64,000 nucleotides of DNA from Metabacillus flavus (GTDB taxonomy: Bacteria > Bacillota > Bacilli > Bacillales > Bacillaceae): assembly GCF_018283675.1 (NCBI RefSeq), contig NZ_JAGVRK010000001.1, positions 2,480,001 to 2,544,000 of the forward strand, in the 5' to 3' direction. The notes beneath the pieces were generated by a model that saw nothing but the letters and a program-made list of their open reading frames with translations, was not told the DNA's origin and did no database searches. The translations under genes and the position numbers were made by a program. This document shows, piece after piece, positions 1 to 8,921 of the stretch (position 1 is its first letter; the number at the start of each line of letters is the position of its first letter).

Positions 1-1090
1 CAAAGGTAACGTATCAGCATCAATTGGATAAGGATAGAGAAAGCTGATCAAAAATAAGCATTTTTGTGCTAGAGATTTTAATGAAAATAGATAACGTGAA
101 TGATAAATGGAAACAATCTTGGGAAGTGGTTTTGTATGGAGATTCACTAGGTTTATTAAATAAAACATGCATGCATGTGCAGCTCTATTTGTTCTCCTTG
201 TAATCAATTCTTTCATTTCAGCTGAAACATGTGTTGAAAAGATTTCTGATGATAAATGAATAGCTTGGCCGCAAGCAACGGTCGATTGATATCTTCTTTG
301 CTGTTTTTTTATAAAAGCCCAATTTAATTGTTTCTTAGCAAGCTGATGAATATCCTGCAGCCACCTTAACCGGGACCACCCGTGTCTCGCGCCATGCTCA
401 GCGAGGAAAATAAATAAATCCTCTGCTCCAAGATAAAAAACAGGATCCTTGGTTAAAGCACTCTTTCTTTTGCGCTCCCATAATTCAGTAAATGAAGGCT
501 CCCTTCCCGGCCCTGGATTTAAACGCCAGTGCACTTCTACCGTAATGCCTTTTTCAGGATGTACAAACGTCAGGTGATGATGACGCCATTTCCATTCATC
601 CAAGATAGATGAAAAATAGTCGTCTTTTACATACCCCCGGCTAACTAATAGTTTCTCTGCCTTTCTTAAATCCTGCATTGGTATAAGCAAATCTAAATCT
701 CTTGATGTCCGGAGTGAAAGGTCCCCATATAAATCTTCTGATAATACAGGCCCTTTTAGGAACAAAGTATTGATTTCTTCATTAGCAAACAAATCGCTGA
801 CTAGTGCCATCTCATTCGTTAATTGAAGCATTTGGAACGTATTTTTCCTAAACAGGTTATAGAGTCTCTGTGTAACCATTTCAGGTACTAAGCCCTTTTT
901 AAGCTTTGCTGTTATGGGATATAATGCTGGGAAAACCCGATGATGAAGGGCTAGCTCTATAAACTTATCCCAATCTATATTTAAAAAGTTCCCCTCTGCT
1001 GCTTTACCATTCGTTCTTAATAGTTGAATCATAAGCTGTAATTCAGCAGATAATTCAGAGAGATTTAAATGATCATATGTTCTTTCCATT
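1..1090 (-). CDS. Lasso-cluster nucleotidyltransferase family protein (3' end outside window)
   Basis: An open frame starts at the ATG at 1090 behind an AAGGGGAGAG ribosome site and runs without a stop to the window edge (about 363 codons seen), so the C-terminus is missing. The central part reads FLKGPVLSEDLYGD then RTSRDLDLLIP, the acceptor-binding and paired-Asp region of the NTase_5 (nucleotidyltransferase-fold) family. It overlaps the end of B2 by 18 bases, which indicates translational coupling within the lasso cluster. Genes of this family sit in the same place in paeninodin/pseudomycoidin-type clusters, where the product has been linked to further modification of the phosphorylated peptide (from memory). 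The family call is solid; the substrate here is inference. Confidence 0.85.
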
Positions 1091-1546
1091 TAACTCTCTC
1101 CCCTTTTTTATTAAGCATGTATTTGCAAAACAGCTTACCATAGTAAATCTCTCCATACCTTCAGATCCAGTAACCATATAAGTGCCGCTTCTTAGCCATG
1201 CATGAGCGATTAGCTGGTTATTCTCATCTTTCCCAGTACCTAAATACAACGTACTCTCAATATTTCGTCTTTCCAGCATTTTCATGGCTGCTATTCCTTT
1301 GACCAGGCATTGACTTTCCCAAAAAGTATAGCTGCTCATAATATGGATGCAATCCGATACTTTTTTAGCTATAGCAGTGTCAGCGAGAGTAAAATCTGTC
1401 TCTTTCATTGGAGTGCCCAGCAAATTGGCTGTCTTTGCAAATGGCTGGGCTTTTAACATTCTAGCCCATGCTAATAAAATGAACGCTTCAATTAAGTAAA
1501 ACTTCGTTTCAAAATCCAACAGTAAAAAGTTTTTAACTTTTCTCAT
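1073..1546 (-). CDS. Lasso peptide leader protease B2 (transglutaminase-like)
   Basis: A 157-residue protein of the McjB C-terminal-domain family, which removes the leader peptide before ring closure. The catalytic Cys is seen in WESQC (Cys80) and the His in AHAWL (His115). The third catalytic position falls near GSEGMERF (about 128-132), where Glu129 stands roughly where other B2 proteins have Asp. The size fits a stand-alone B2 protease paired with a separate B1 protein. It follows B1 after 11 bases and overlaps the next gene, so it belongs to the lasso operon. The call rests on the motif pair plus the neighbours; the role of Glu129 is a guess. Confidence 0.9.
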   Translation of the reverse strand: MRKVKNFLLLDFETKFYLIEAFILLAWARMLKAQPFAKTANLLGTPMKETDFTLADTAIAKKVSDCIHIMSSYTFWESQCLVKGIAAMKMLERRNIESTLYLGTGKDENNQLIAHAWLRSGTYMVTGSEGMERFTMVSCFANTCLIKKGRELNGKNI

Positions 1547-1557
1547 GCTGATCTGCC

Positions 1558-1848
1558 TTATTGGTCAATCGAGATTAAATTTTCTTTTCCCATATGTTCC
1601 AAAAACGAAATAACCTGTTCTTCGCATTCCATTTCATTAACATCATATTCAGACACTAATTGATGGACTAATTCCTTTATAGAAACAGGGTTCTGGATTC
1701 TTTCCCAAATAGCTCCGCCAATTTCACCTAGATTATAATAGTTCCCATTCTCAATATTTAGCATCACCTTTTCTCCGTTCATATCACTAACGAGATTGCC
1801 TTGCTTTTGAACTACAGTATGCTCTATGGATAATGGCGTTCTGATCAT
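1558..1848 (-). CDS. Lasso peptide B1 protein, PqqD-like RiPP recognition element
   Basis: A 96-residue protein with the PqqD/RRE fold pattern: a first strand pair around VMLNIENGNYYNLGEIG (residues 28-44), then GAIWERI and a C-terminal helical half. In the lasso family, B1 binds the precursor leader and presents it to the B2 protease. The start overlaps the stop of the kinase gene (ATGA type), and B2 begins 11 bases after its end, so kinase, B1, B2 and nucleotidyltransferase are probably made from one message. Length and motif are normal for the family. Confidence 0.92.
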   Translation of the reverse strand: MIRTPLSIEHTVVQKQGNLVSDMNGEKVMLNIENGNYYNLGEIGGAIWERIQNPVSIKELVHQLVSEYDVNEMECEEQVISFLEHMGKENLISIDQ

Positions 1849-2768
1849 CTAACTCCCACCTTTTCAATTTTATTTAACATCTCTTTCATTAGCTTTTCTG
1901 CCGTTCTGCCATTTGCAGGCCTGCTTAACAAGAAAACATCAGCATGGTTCGCTATTCGTGAGATTTCACTGAAATGCCAATCCAGCATACCTAGCCTGTT
2001 CACAAAAAAGTTACGGTATGTATGGCGGGACAATGCATGCAGTTTTTCCAGTTTAGTAAGGGGCATACACTTTATTTCCAGATCTTCTGTTTTAGTAAGT
2101 TCAAAGATTCCTGCCAATTCAAGGGGTTCATTATAAAAGTGGTTATTTACAGGAACAGCATACTTTGTTTCCCGCTCAAATAGCGGCTGAAGTAGGGAAG
2201 GTTCCATTTCAAATAGCTCTAGACTTTCCTCCCATAGTTTTTGTTGAGGATAAGCGGGGGCTGCAAATGGAATTCGATTTTTAATGCTTACAGCAATGAC
2301 GTCATCACTTAAAAGTTTGTAGCCTTCTCTTATTAAGGTGGAAGCCAGAGTGGATTTCCCTGCTCCGGACTCACCTACTATTGCATAGGCTTTTCCACCT
2401 ATTGCTATGGAGCTTCCGTGAAGAGGGAGGATTCGTCTTTGAATTAGAAGAGCACCAAAGCAGGATCCAAGAATAAAGAGTCTAATCTTATCAATATCAC
2501 TTCCAGGCATCGGTGATACGTTGATGCTGTTTCCATTTTCAATTTTAAAGATAGCTGTATCGGCAATTCTGAACATGATTATATTACTTCTGATTAAAAA
2601 TTTATCCGACTCTAAGCAACTAGCATTCCATTCATCTGTTAAATCAGTCATGTTTACAGAAACATCTGTCCCAACAGAATCAATCTTTATTAGTTCTGGA
2701 AAAGAAATAAAACTGGAGACATTCAAACCATACACACTATAGCAGTTTTCATAATCAGCTTCTCTCAT
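1845..2768 (-). CDS. HPr kinase-like lasso peptide kinase
   Basis: A P-loop protein of the HPr kinase/phosphorylase C-terminal family, the type that phosphorylates the C-terminal Ser of paeninodin. Counting from the chosen start, the Walker A motif GESGAGKST lies at residues 132-140, preceded by ILPLHGSS and followed by LLSDDV (about 152-157), which matches the metal-binding Asp pair. The frame opens at 2777, but GAAGG abuts that first ATG directly, whereas it lies 9 bases before the ATG at 2768, so the product is probably 307 residues. It overlaps B1 by 4 bases. The precursor in this cluster ends in Ser, the expected acceptor. Function is inferred from family and context. Confidence 0.88.
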   Translation of the reverse strand: MREADYENCYSVYGLNVSSFISFPELIKIDSVGTDVSVNMTDLTDEWNASCLESDKFLIRSNIIMFRIADTAIFKIENGNSINVSPMPGSDIDKIRLFILGSCFGALLIQRRILPLHGSSIAIGGKAYAIVGESGAGKSTLASTLIREGYKLLSDDVIAVSIKNRIPFAAPAYPQQKLWEESLELFEMEPSLLQPLFERETKYAVPVNNHFYNEPLELAGIFELTKTEDLEIKCMPLTKLEKLHALSRHTYRNFFVNRLGMLDWHFSEISRIANHADVFLLSRPANGRTAEKLMKEMLNKIEKVGVR

Positions 2769-2796
2769 CTTACACATCCTTCAATATTCAGGCCTA

Positions 2797-2837
2797 AATG
2801 AAAAGAAAGCCCCTATAGACTTTTGGTATATAAGGGC
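2797..2837 (-). terminator. Attenuator-like hairpin after the lasso precursor
   Basis: On the minus strand, GCCCTTATA pairs with TATAGGGGC (9 pairs including one G-U, 11-base loop), followed by TTTCTTTTCATTT. It lies between the precursor stop and the kinase start. A partial terminator here would give more precursor than enzyme message, as in many RiPP operons. The strength is unknown. Confidence 0.6.
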
Positions 2838-2863
2838 AGGCACACATAAAAGAAATTGGCTAG

Positions 2864-2989
2864 TTAGCTGTATTTCGTCATATCATCTGGATCTGGCTGA
2901 ACTGCATCCGGAAGACGGCGGCCAGGGCCAGCCATGGTCATGTTTACATCCAACACTTCAAGAACTGGTTTTTGCCATTGTTTCTTCAT
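2864..2989 (-). CDS. Lasso peptide precursor (paeninodin-like), 41 residues
   Basis: A 41-codon gene behind a near-perfect ribosome site (AAAGGAGGTGAT, 4 bases before the ATG), 15 bases after the cyclase stop. Leader residues 1-19 carry WQKP (5-8) where lasso leaders usually have Tyr-x-x-Pro, and Thr18 at the -2 position needed for cleavage. The predicted core is residues 20-41: ring AGPGRRLPD, closed between the Ala1 amine and the Asp9 side chain, then tail AVQPDPDDMTKYS ending in Ser22. The AGPG start, Asp9, the QPDPD tail and the terminal Ser match paeninodin closely; the Arg-Arg pair at core 5-6 and the MTKYS end differ. The neighbouring kinase is expected to act on Ser22. Ring size and processing are inferred from the family. 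Confidence 0.93.
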   Translation of the reverse strand: MKKQWQKPVLEVLDVNMTMAGPGRRLPDAVQPDPDDMTKYS

Positions 2990-3004
2990 TCTAATCACCT
3001 CCTT

Positions 3005-4928
3005 TCAAGTTGCCGTTTTCATAAATTTATAAAAGATCAGGCTTCTCATCAGAATTCGGTAATCATCCTCAAAAACTTGATCAGGAGAAGGTTTGTTTTT
3101 GAGTTTGCTAAGAGATTTTCGAATAACATCTACATCCAAAAATTCACCAATATTCTTATCCATGCACATGGCAGATAGTTCACTAATGAAGTTCTTCCAG
3201 ACCCCTGTCATTCGAAAAATTCCATCTGCTCCTTGAATCCCCGGGTTTTCATATTGAGCCTTACGTTATCTGGAAGATATCCATTTGTTGCACGTCTGAT
3301 CAATGATCGATCATAGCCATTTTGTACAAACTGTTCTTCAGGAACGGATAGACAAAACCTTGCTACTCTCAAATCATTGGTTGGATCCCGATCCCAAAGC
3401 GAGTACTTAAGAGATAGTTTTGTAGAGTAGGTACCATTTATACCCCAGTAATAAGGTTTTTCAAATTGCGTTTTTCTCATCTCAAAAGCGCTTGGAAGGA
3501 CAAAACCTTTCACATCCACATCTTCTTCGTTTAATCTTTCCCATACATGATGCTTCTTTGCAAATTCATTATTTATTAACATAGGGTACGGATTTATATT
3601 TGGCTTATTTATAGAAGGAAACGATTTATTGAGGATAATCGTAAATAATCTTCTTCTTCCAATCCCGATAAGATCACTGTACATTTTCAGTTCTTTATGG
3701 AATTTATTCCACTTAAACTGTTTGAGCAGCATGGCATAATAATCTAATGAGTGCCCCCATGAAACCGTCCAGTTCCCCGCTGACCATTTAATAAAACACC
3801 TACACCTTGTTGAGATGCTTGTTCATAGATGCCTTTCAGCCAAAAGCTGTTCTCATAAAACTTATATGGCATCTCCAGTGCATCCAGCCAGTCATCAATA
3901 ACCGAATAGGGACTATAATTTTCAAAATCCAGAAAATTACCTTCAATATTTCCTGAGTGATCAATCGTTGATTGAATCCATGGGGTTTCATCAGGAAATC
4001 GCCTTTTGGGAGTCCAATCATCAAAATCTTTGACAGGCACATAGCTGAACGATAGCAGCTTTTTATTGCTTTTATGTAATTCTTTCGCAGCGATAGCAGC
4101 AACTGATCCGGAGTCGAGTCCTCCGCTAAGATGAGATCCTACCTGCTTGTAGGTTCTAAGCCGATCTGAAATGGCTGTTTGATACACATCCATAAAAGCT
4201 TCTTCATATTCAGCATTGGACTTTAACTTGATTTTCTTTATATCATTGAAAGAACAGTAGCGACTCAGGGTTAATTTCCCTTTTTCTAATGTTATAGAGT
4301 GGGATGGAGGAATCTGCTTAATATCCTTGTAAACTGTTAAATTTGAATCAGTAGACTCGAAATTTAAAGGAATGGCAAGAAAATCTGCAATCCATTGATT
4401 GTTAAGAGTTTTTTCAACGTAAGGCAAATTAAGTAGAGGTTTTATAACTGTACAAAATGTAAACCTGTTATTTTTCATGTGGTAATAAAGCGTGCGGCTA
4501 CCAGAAAAATCTCTTGCACCGAAGAGTTTGTCTCGTTTTTTATCCCATATGATGAATGCGAAGTCCCCTACTAAATGCTTAGGACAATCGCTTCCCCATT
4601 TCTCGTAAGCTAATAAGATTAGGAAACTGTCAGTGATCTGAGTTTGTTTTTCTTGTTGTATATGCAGCTTTTCAAATAATTCACTACGGTTGTCAATTAT
4701 AATGTCAGCAGTAATTGCTAGTTGTCTTTCATAATCGTAATATGGAAGTACTTCATCAATGGACTCTGGCGTGATCCACTGAGATAAGCAGCCCATAAAA
4801 ATATGCTCCCTGTTCAGGCGGTTGATAGAATCAGATTGGAAAACTTTTAGCGATTCTATTAAGGAATTGCCATATTCTTCGGAAGCCCTTTCATGATTTA
4901 ACTGCACAATACCTGTAATAGCACTCAT
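3005..4928 (-). pseudogene. Lasso cyclase C (asparagine synthetase-like), two frameshifts as read
   Basis: Three consecutive frames together give about 641 residues, the normal length for a lasso cyclase. The N-terminal glutaminase-like part starts MSAITGI with no catalytic Cys2, and the ATP pyrophosphatase loop SGGLDSGS is at 268-275. The frame breaks at 3775-3778 (GGGG on the coding strand): restoring one G turns GQRGTGRFHG into GQRGNWTVSWGHS. A second break at 3239-3242 (GGGG) changes the expected RGIQGADGIFRM into RGFKEQMEFFE-stop. Both breaks are one base short in a G run, so sequencing error is a real alternative to a true pseudogene. The enzyme would adenylate Asp9 and close the ring. 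The ribosome site is a modest GTGGGGGA. Confidence 0.88.
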
Positions 4929-4945
4929 ATTTCCCCCACAATAAA

Positions 4946-4960
4946 TTCTTAATAAAGAAC
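4946..4960. promoter_or_regulatory. SinR-like palindrome, proximal lasso operator
   Basis: TTCTTAATAAAGAAC, a near-perfect inverted repeat of the SinR half-site (GTTCTYT in B. subtilis), lies 18 bases upstream of the cyclase start and just before its ribosome site. Binding is predicted from the motif only. Confidence 0.6.
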
Positions 4961-5010
4961 GTTAAAGATAAAAAAAGAATACTCTGAACATCAATTTAAA
5001 ACCTCATCTA

Positions 5011-5025
5011 TTCTTTATAAAGAAC
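5011..5025. promoter_or_regulatory. SinR-like palindrome at the lasso transcription start
   Basis: TTCTTTATAAAGAAC has a perfect 14-base palindrome and sits about 14-28 bases downstream of the -10 element, covering roughly +7 to +21. This suits a repressor that blocks initiation. The same word recurs at 34025-34039, and variants flank the eps promoter. Confidence 0.7.
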
Positions 5026-5038
5026 ATTTTATAGGTGT

Positions 5039-5067
5039 AGAATACCATTCCAAAATCCCTTTGTCAA
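5039..5067 (-). promoter_or_regulatory. Sigma-A promoter of the lasso cluster
   Basis: Minus-strand TTGACA (5062-5067), a 17-base spacer, then TATTCT (5039-5044). The -35 is perfect and the -10 matches 4 of 6. The expected start is near 5031, immediately before the SinR-like operator. This gives the lasso genes their own transcript separate from the upstream polysaccharide operon. Confidence 0.75.
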
Positions 5068-5099
5068 TCTTAATAGTCCTGAAGACTCATAATATATTT

Positions 5100-5918
5100 C
5101 TATTTTTCTCCAAATATCCCAAAATAAACTGGAAAAATTCCAAAAATATTATCTTCCTGTTCCTCAAATATTTCAATGTTTTTAAAACCTAGTCTGCTCA
5201 TTTCTTTTATTAAACTTTGTTTGCTTAAGAATTTTGCCCTTTTCAATAAACCTAACCTTTCTTTTTGAATTGCTGGTATTTGATTTTTGCTTTTAAACAG
5301 CATCTTTCTTCTCCAAATAAAATCAAGTGGGTAGCCCGAACCATGTACAATAGCATAAAAAGAACCGCACTTGTTTAAAATTCTGTATATCTCAGCCAAG
5401 ACTTTTTTTACTTCTAAATATTGAAGTGAGACTCTACATATCACATAATCTACATTCTCCATTTCATACGGAATAGAATTAGCATTTCGATAAATCTTAT
5501 TAATAATCGTCCTGTTTTCGTTTTGTTCAATAAAATCAATAAATGATAAATTTGTATAACTTTCATCTATTGCATAAATTTTTTCGGGCTTTTCCTTTAA
5601 TAATTCCTGAATGGTAGCTCCTGGTCCACAGCATAGATCTACAATAACTTTCTTTTTTATTGCTTTACTTAATAAAATCTTATCTAAATAACTTTTGGAT
5701 GCTGATTGCCGATGGTATTCATAACAAGCATATCCAAGTGGTAAATCTAAAATATTTAAATGGTGATCTATTACACCTATATTTTGAAGATTTTTTATTT
5801 GTCCTTGATCAGGCTTATTAATTGGTATAGAATTTAAACCGTTTATTTCACAAAAATAGTAGGCTATTGAAGATATCAATAACTTATTGGAAATGATTTC
5901 TCTATAGTGATGTTCCAT
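5100..5918 (-). CDS. Class I SAM-dependent methyltransferase in the polysaccharide operon
   Basis: A 272-residue protein. The SAM-binding motif I is VIVDLCCGPGA (about residues 92-102), with YAIDES as the motif II acidic end and a post-motif VDYVICRVSLQYL typical of Methyltransf_11/25 enzymes. It overlaps the deacetylase end by 17 bases and is the last gene before the lasso promoter. It could methylate a sugar of the polysaccharide. It could instead act on the neighbouring lasso peptide, but the overlap with the deacetylase places it in the upstream operon. The substrate is unknown. Confidence 0.75.
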   Translation of the reverse strand: MEHHYREIISNKLLISSIAYYFCEINGLNSIPINKPDQGQIKNLQNIGVIDHHLNILDLPLGYACYEYHRQSASKSYLDKILLSKAIKKKVIVDLCCGPGATIQELLKEKPEKIYAIDESYTNLSFIDFIEQNENRTIINKIYRNANSIPYEMENVDYVICRVSLQYLEVKKVLAEIYRILNKCGSFYAIVHGSGYPLDFIWRRKMLFKSKNQIPAIQKERLGLLKRAKFLSKQSLIKEMSRLGFKNIEIFEEQEDNIFGIFPVYFGIFGEK

Positions 5919-6776
5919 AAATTTGTTCCCCTTCTATAGAAAGAAATTCTTTGATGGTTGTAAATTCTCCCACTTTCATTAACTTCTCCAACCTATTATA
6001 AGCAGTCTTCCGGCCGTAGTATTGCTGTATTAACTTATTAATGTTGAAAGAGAATGTTATAGGTTGCTCATGATCAACATCATATGGATGAAGATAAAAG
6101 ACGAATGGCTTGTTTCTAGTTGCTAAGAGCCTTTTCACTCCCCACTCATAAAGAGAGTATGGATATAATCTAAAGTATCCACCACCTCCCAGGGAATGGA
6201 TAAGTTATTAATCTTCATATAAGGCAAAGATACTTCATAGAAATTATTATAGATCTTGTTACAAATGCTTAATTTTGAACTGTTAAAATGACTAAGATGG
6301 CTCTTCTTAAATACATTCGCAGCATAACTAGAGTCATATAAGTAGTCTTCTTCAGCCAGTATTGGTAATGCCCAATCCGTTATTGAAAAACAAGGAGCTC
6401 GATAACCGTATATTCTTTCACCTATTATGTCCTCTAGAATAAGCTTTGATTTCCTAACGTCATTTCGAAACTCATTTTTAGATTGTAAGTAAACAAGTTC
6501 ATGAGCGTATCCATGGGATGATATTTCATGCCCAAGTTTGTGAATTTTTTTAACCATACCAGGTAATTTTTCTGCCATCCATCCTAGAATAAAAAATGTA
6601 GCAGAAGTCTTTGTTTCATCAAGTAATTTTAAAATTCGATCAATGTTTTTTTCTACTCTTAATTCATAATTTCCCCAACTATCTACTTTTATGCTCTGTC
6701 CATTTGTAAACCAGTCCTCTACATCAAATGTAATAACTAGTCTATATTTATTCGCTTTAAACATACTATTCCCCAT
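5902..6776 (-). pseudogene. Polysaccharide deacetylase (NodB/DUF3473 type), one frameshift as read
   Basis: The N-terminal frame (213 residues) has NodB motifs FDVEDW near residue 18, SSHGYAHEL near 85 and YRAPCFS near 124. It ends early after LSIPWEVV. At 6188-6190 the coding strand has TGGGAGG; one added G gives PWGGGGYFRLYPYS, then reads straight into the second frame (VKRLLATRN, FYLHPYD), the usual C-terminal half of PEP-CTERM-locus-type deacetylases. The rejoined product is about 291 residues. It would remove N-acetyl groups from the exopolysaccharide. The break is in a G run and may be a sequencing error. Confidence 0.82.
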
Positions 6777-6782
6777 TACATT

Positions 6783-7292
6783 TTATATTGGAAGTAGTTC
6801 AACAATTCTACCTAACTTCCTTCTTAAATTCTTTTGCTCATACATTTTTAAACCTAGGTCGTATAAGGAATCGATATCTTTTTTTTTATGGCAACTAAAA
6901 ACTCGTTTGGAAAATAACTTATACTACCCTTATTTTCTATAGCCTCGAGAATTTGTTCATTATTAACATAGACAATTATAACTGCAGAGGGTGCTGTTTT
7001 AATCACGTATTTTAAGGGTTTAACTTTACTTGGATTTCCAGCACTGGCTACAGCTATCAGTTTAATTGCAACAGATGTTGAGAGAAGTATTGGCTTCGAA
7101 TATTTTGACTTCCAGTAAAAGAGTTTGAACCATCGAGCGTAAAGTATATCGTTGCAGTTAATTTGAAGTTAGACTAACTTGCTGCTGAGTATTGTATATT
7201 CCTCCGCTTGGTAATGCATTGACGATTGGGGCGGATTGATCAGGTACATATTCTGAAATGTCCTGATTATTAACCATAGCTGTGTTGTCATA
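6783..7292 (-). pseudogene. Decayed fragment: CHB_HEX_C-like domain joined to a glycosyltransferase-like tail
   Basis: This 560-base gap between the flippase and deacetylase genes has no intact gene, but translation in shifting frames gives a coherent text. ALPSGGIYNTQQQVSLTSN, then TATIYFTLDGS, then KLIAVASAGNPSKVKPLKYV is the pattern of a chitobiase C-terminal (CHB_HEX_C) domain. The same reading continues into ILEAIENKG and LYDLGLKMYEQKNLRRKLG, which resembles the end of a GT4 glycosyltransferase. Three single-base indels are needed (near 7160, in the A4 run near 7100, and in the T9 run at 6879-6887), and no start codon is seen at the 5' end. It looks like a truncated remnant; the GT4 part is a weak guess. 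Confidence 0.5.
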
Positions 7293-7337
7293 TTATACTG
7301 GCTATTTATGCTTAAACTACTTTTCTTTTATCATTCA

Positions 7338-8897
7338 TTATAGAAAAGTGTCAGTTAACTTTTTCCGCTTGCCTTTTAAAGGAATACTTAATTTACTCTT
7401 GAACCCTCTAATAATTACTACCAAATATTGAAATTCTTTTGTTTTATAAAATATAGCAACGTAGAATAGATTTATGATAAATACAATTAATGCAGACTTT
7501 ATGAGTAATGAAATCAAGTTGTCATTAGAGACGAAAGAACTTAAATAATTCACTAAAATATACATACTTATTCCAATGGATAAGTAAGAAAAGTATAGTT
7601 TAAAGTAAGATACCAGCGACAATTTAAAAATCTTACTGAAAACTAAATACGGAGTGTACCAGAATGGCACAAGCAGCGAACTAATAAATGTCCCTAAAAA
7701 AACACCAGCCAGTCCAATGTTTTGTACAAGGATAATAGAGATAATTAAATTGAACACAGCTTGAATAATAGGCGCATATCTATCCTCGGCAAAAATGCCA
7801 GATGTAGTTTTAACAGTAGTAATTGGATTCCTCATTCCTCTTTCAAAGAAAGTAAATACTAAGATATAGAGTATCTCCTCATTTAATAAAAAATCACTTC
7901 CAATCCACAATTTTATAAATGGAGTAATAATAATCATCATGGTAACTGATACCAAAGAATACAGCCAAAAGTTAATTAAGGAATAAACTTTATAAATACT
8001 GAATACTTTCTCCTTACTTTCTTTTGCAACCAGGTTCCCTAAACTATGGTAAACGTTATTATTTATTTGATTAATGAAAGTCCTGCTAATTTCAATCAAC
8101 ATTTTATAGTTTGAATATAGCCCAACTGCTGCAACACTAATAAAAGAGGAAATAATAATGTTTTCTGTACCAAAAATAAGATAGTTTCCAATATTTTGAA
8201 GAACAATAGCTTTTACATTTCGAACAATATTTCCTCGTGTTTCTTCATCCAATCTTGCTGAGTTTTTCTCTAACAAATATGGGTACTTTCGATTAACTAT
8301 TTTGACCAAAATAATAGATGTCAGTAGGGTAGTAGATGTTTCAATAAGAAGATACAATAAGTAGTTTTCAGTGAAATGCAGTACACAAATTTTTAATAGG
8401 GTAGAAATAATGGTCGATACTGAATAAATACCGGTGACAATATAACCTTTTTGGCAAATATTTAAAAAAGAATTTTTATAAACGTAAAGATAGGGCAGAA
8501 CTGTGTTAAGCAGAAAAAGTCCATATATTAAGTACAACTGATCTACATTTGTATCTTTTGTAAACAAACCGAGAAAAGGCATGATTGATAGGCCCAAGAG
8601 TAAAACAACCGCAGCAATTGCTAAATAGGCCTTGCGAAAAAAGTTCATGAGGGCATTTATTTTATCTTTATCCTGCTCTGCTACTGGTTTATATAAACTA
8701 TACATTATACTAGCGCCAATACCTGCTTCAGCTAATGAGAGCATAGCCAAGATATTAGTTAATAATCCATTTATTCCAAGGTATTCAATACCTAAAGTAT
8801 TAATAAAAACTGTTCTGGAAAAGAAACTAAGTGATGTTATAAGGGCTTGATTGCCTAATCCAAACAGGATGTTAACTATTGAATTCTTTACTCTCAT
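7338..8897 (-). CDS. Wzx-type polysaccharide flippase
   Basis: A 519-residue membrane protein with about 12-14 hydrophobic segments. The N-terminus MRVKNSIVNILFGLGNQALITSLSF and the later GLYSNYKMLIEIS are typical of the RfbX/MOP polysaccharide exporter family. It would move undecaprenyl-linked repeat units across the membrane for the epsG-like polymerase. It corresponds in role to EpsK of B. subtilis, but lies far downstream in the operon. A short SD (AAAAGGTGACC) precedes the ATG. Confidence 0.85.
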   Translation of the reverse strand: MRVKNSIVNILFGLGNQALITSLSFFSRTVFINTLGIEYLGINGLLTNILAMLSLAEAGIGASIMYSLYKPVAEQDKDKINALMNFFRKAYLAIAAVVLLLGLSIMPFLGLFTKDTNVDQLYLIYGLFLLNTVLPYLYVYKNSFLNICQKGYIVTGIYSVSTIISTLLKICVLHFTENYLLYLLIETSTTLLTSIILVKIVNRKYPYLLEKNSARLDEETRGNIVRNVKAIVLQNIGNYLIFGTENIIISSFISVAAVGLYSNYKMLIEISRTFINQINNNVYHSLGNLVAKESKEKVFSIYKVYSLINFWLYSLVSVTMMIIITPFIKLWIGSDFLLNEEILYILVFTFFERGMRNPITTVKTTSGIFAEDRYAPIIQAVFNLIISIILVQNIGLAGVFLGTFISSLLVPFWYTPYLVFSKIFKLSLVSYFKLYFSYLSIGISMYILVNYLSSFVSNDNLISLLIKSALIVFIINLFYVAIFYKTKEFQYLVVIIRGFKSKLSIPLKGKRKKLTDTFL

Positions 8898-8921
8898 TTG
8901 GTCACCTTTTTATTAATTTCG

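Noticed and set aside
3005-4928. Three separate genes for the asparagine-synthetase region
   Set aside because: Motifs run across the frame breaks and the total equals one lasso cyclase, so they are parts of a single gene.
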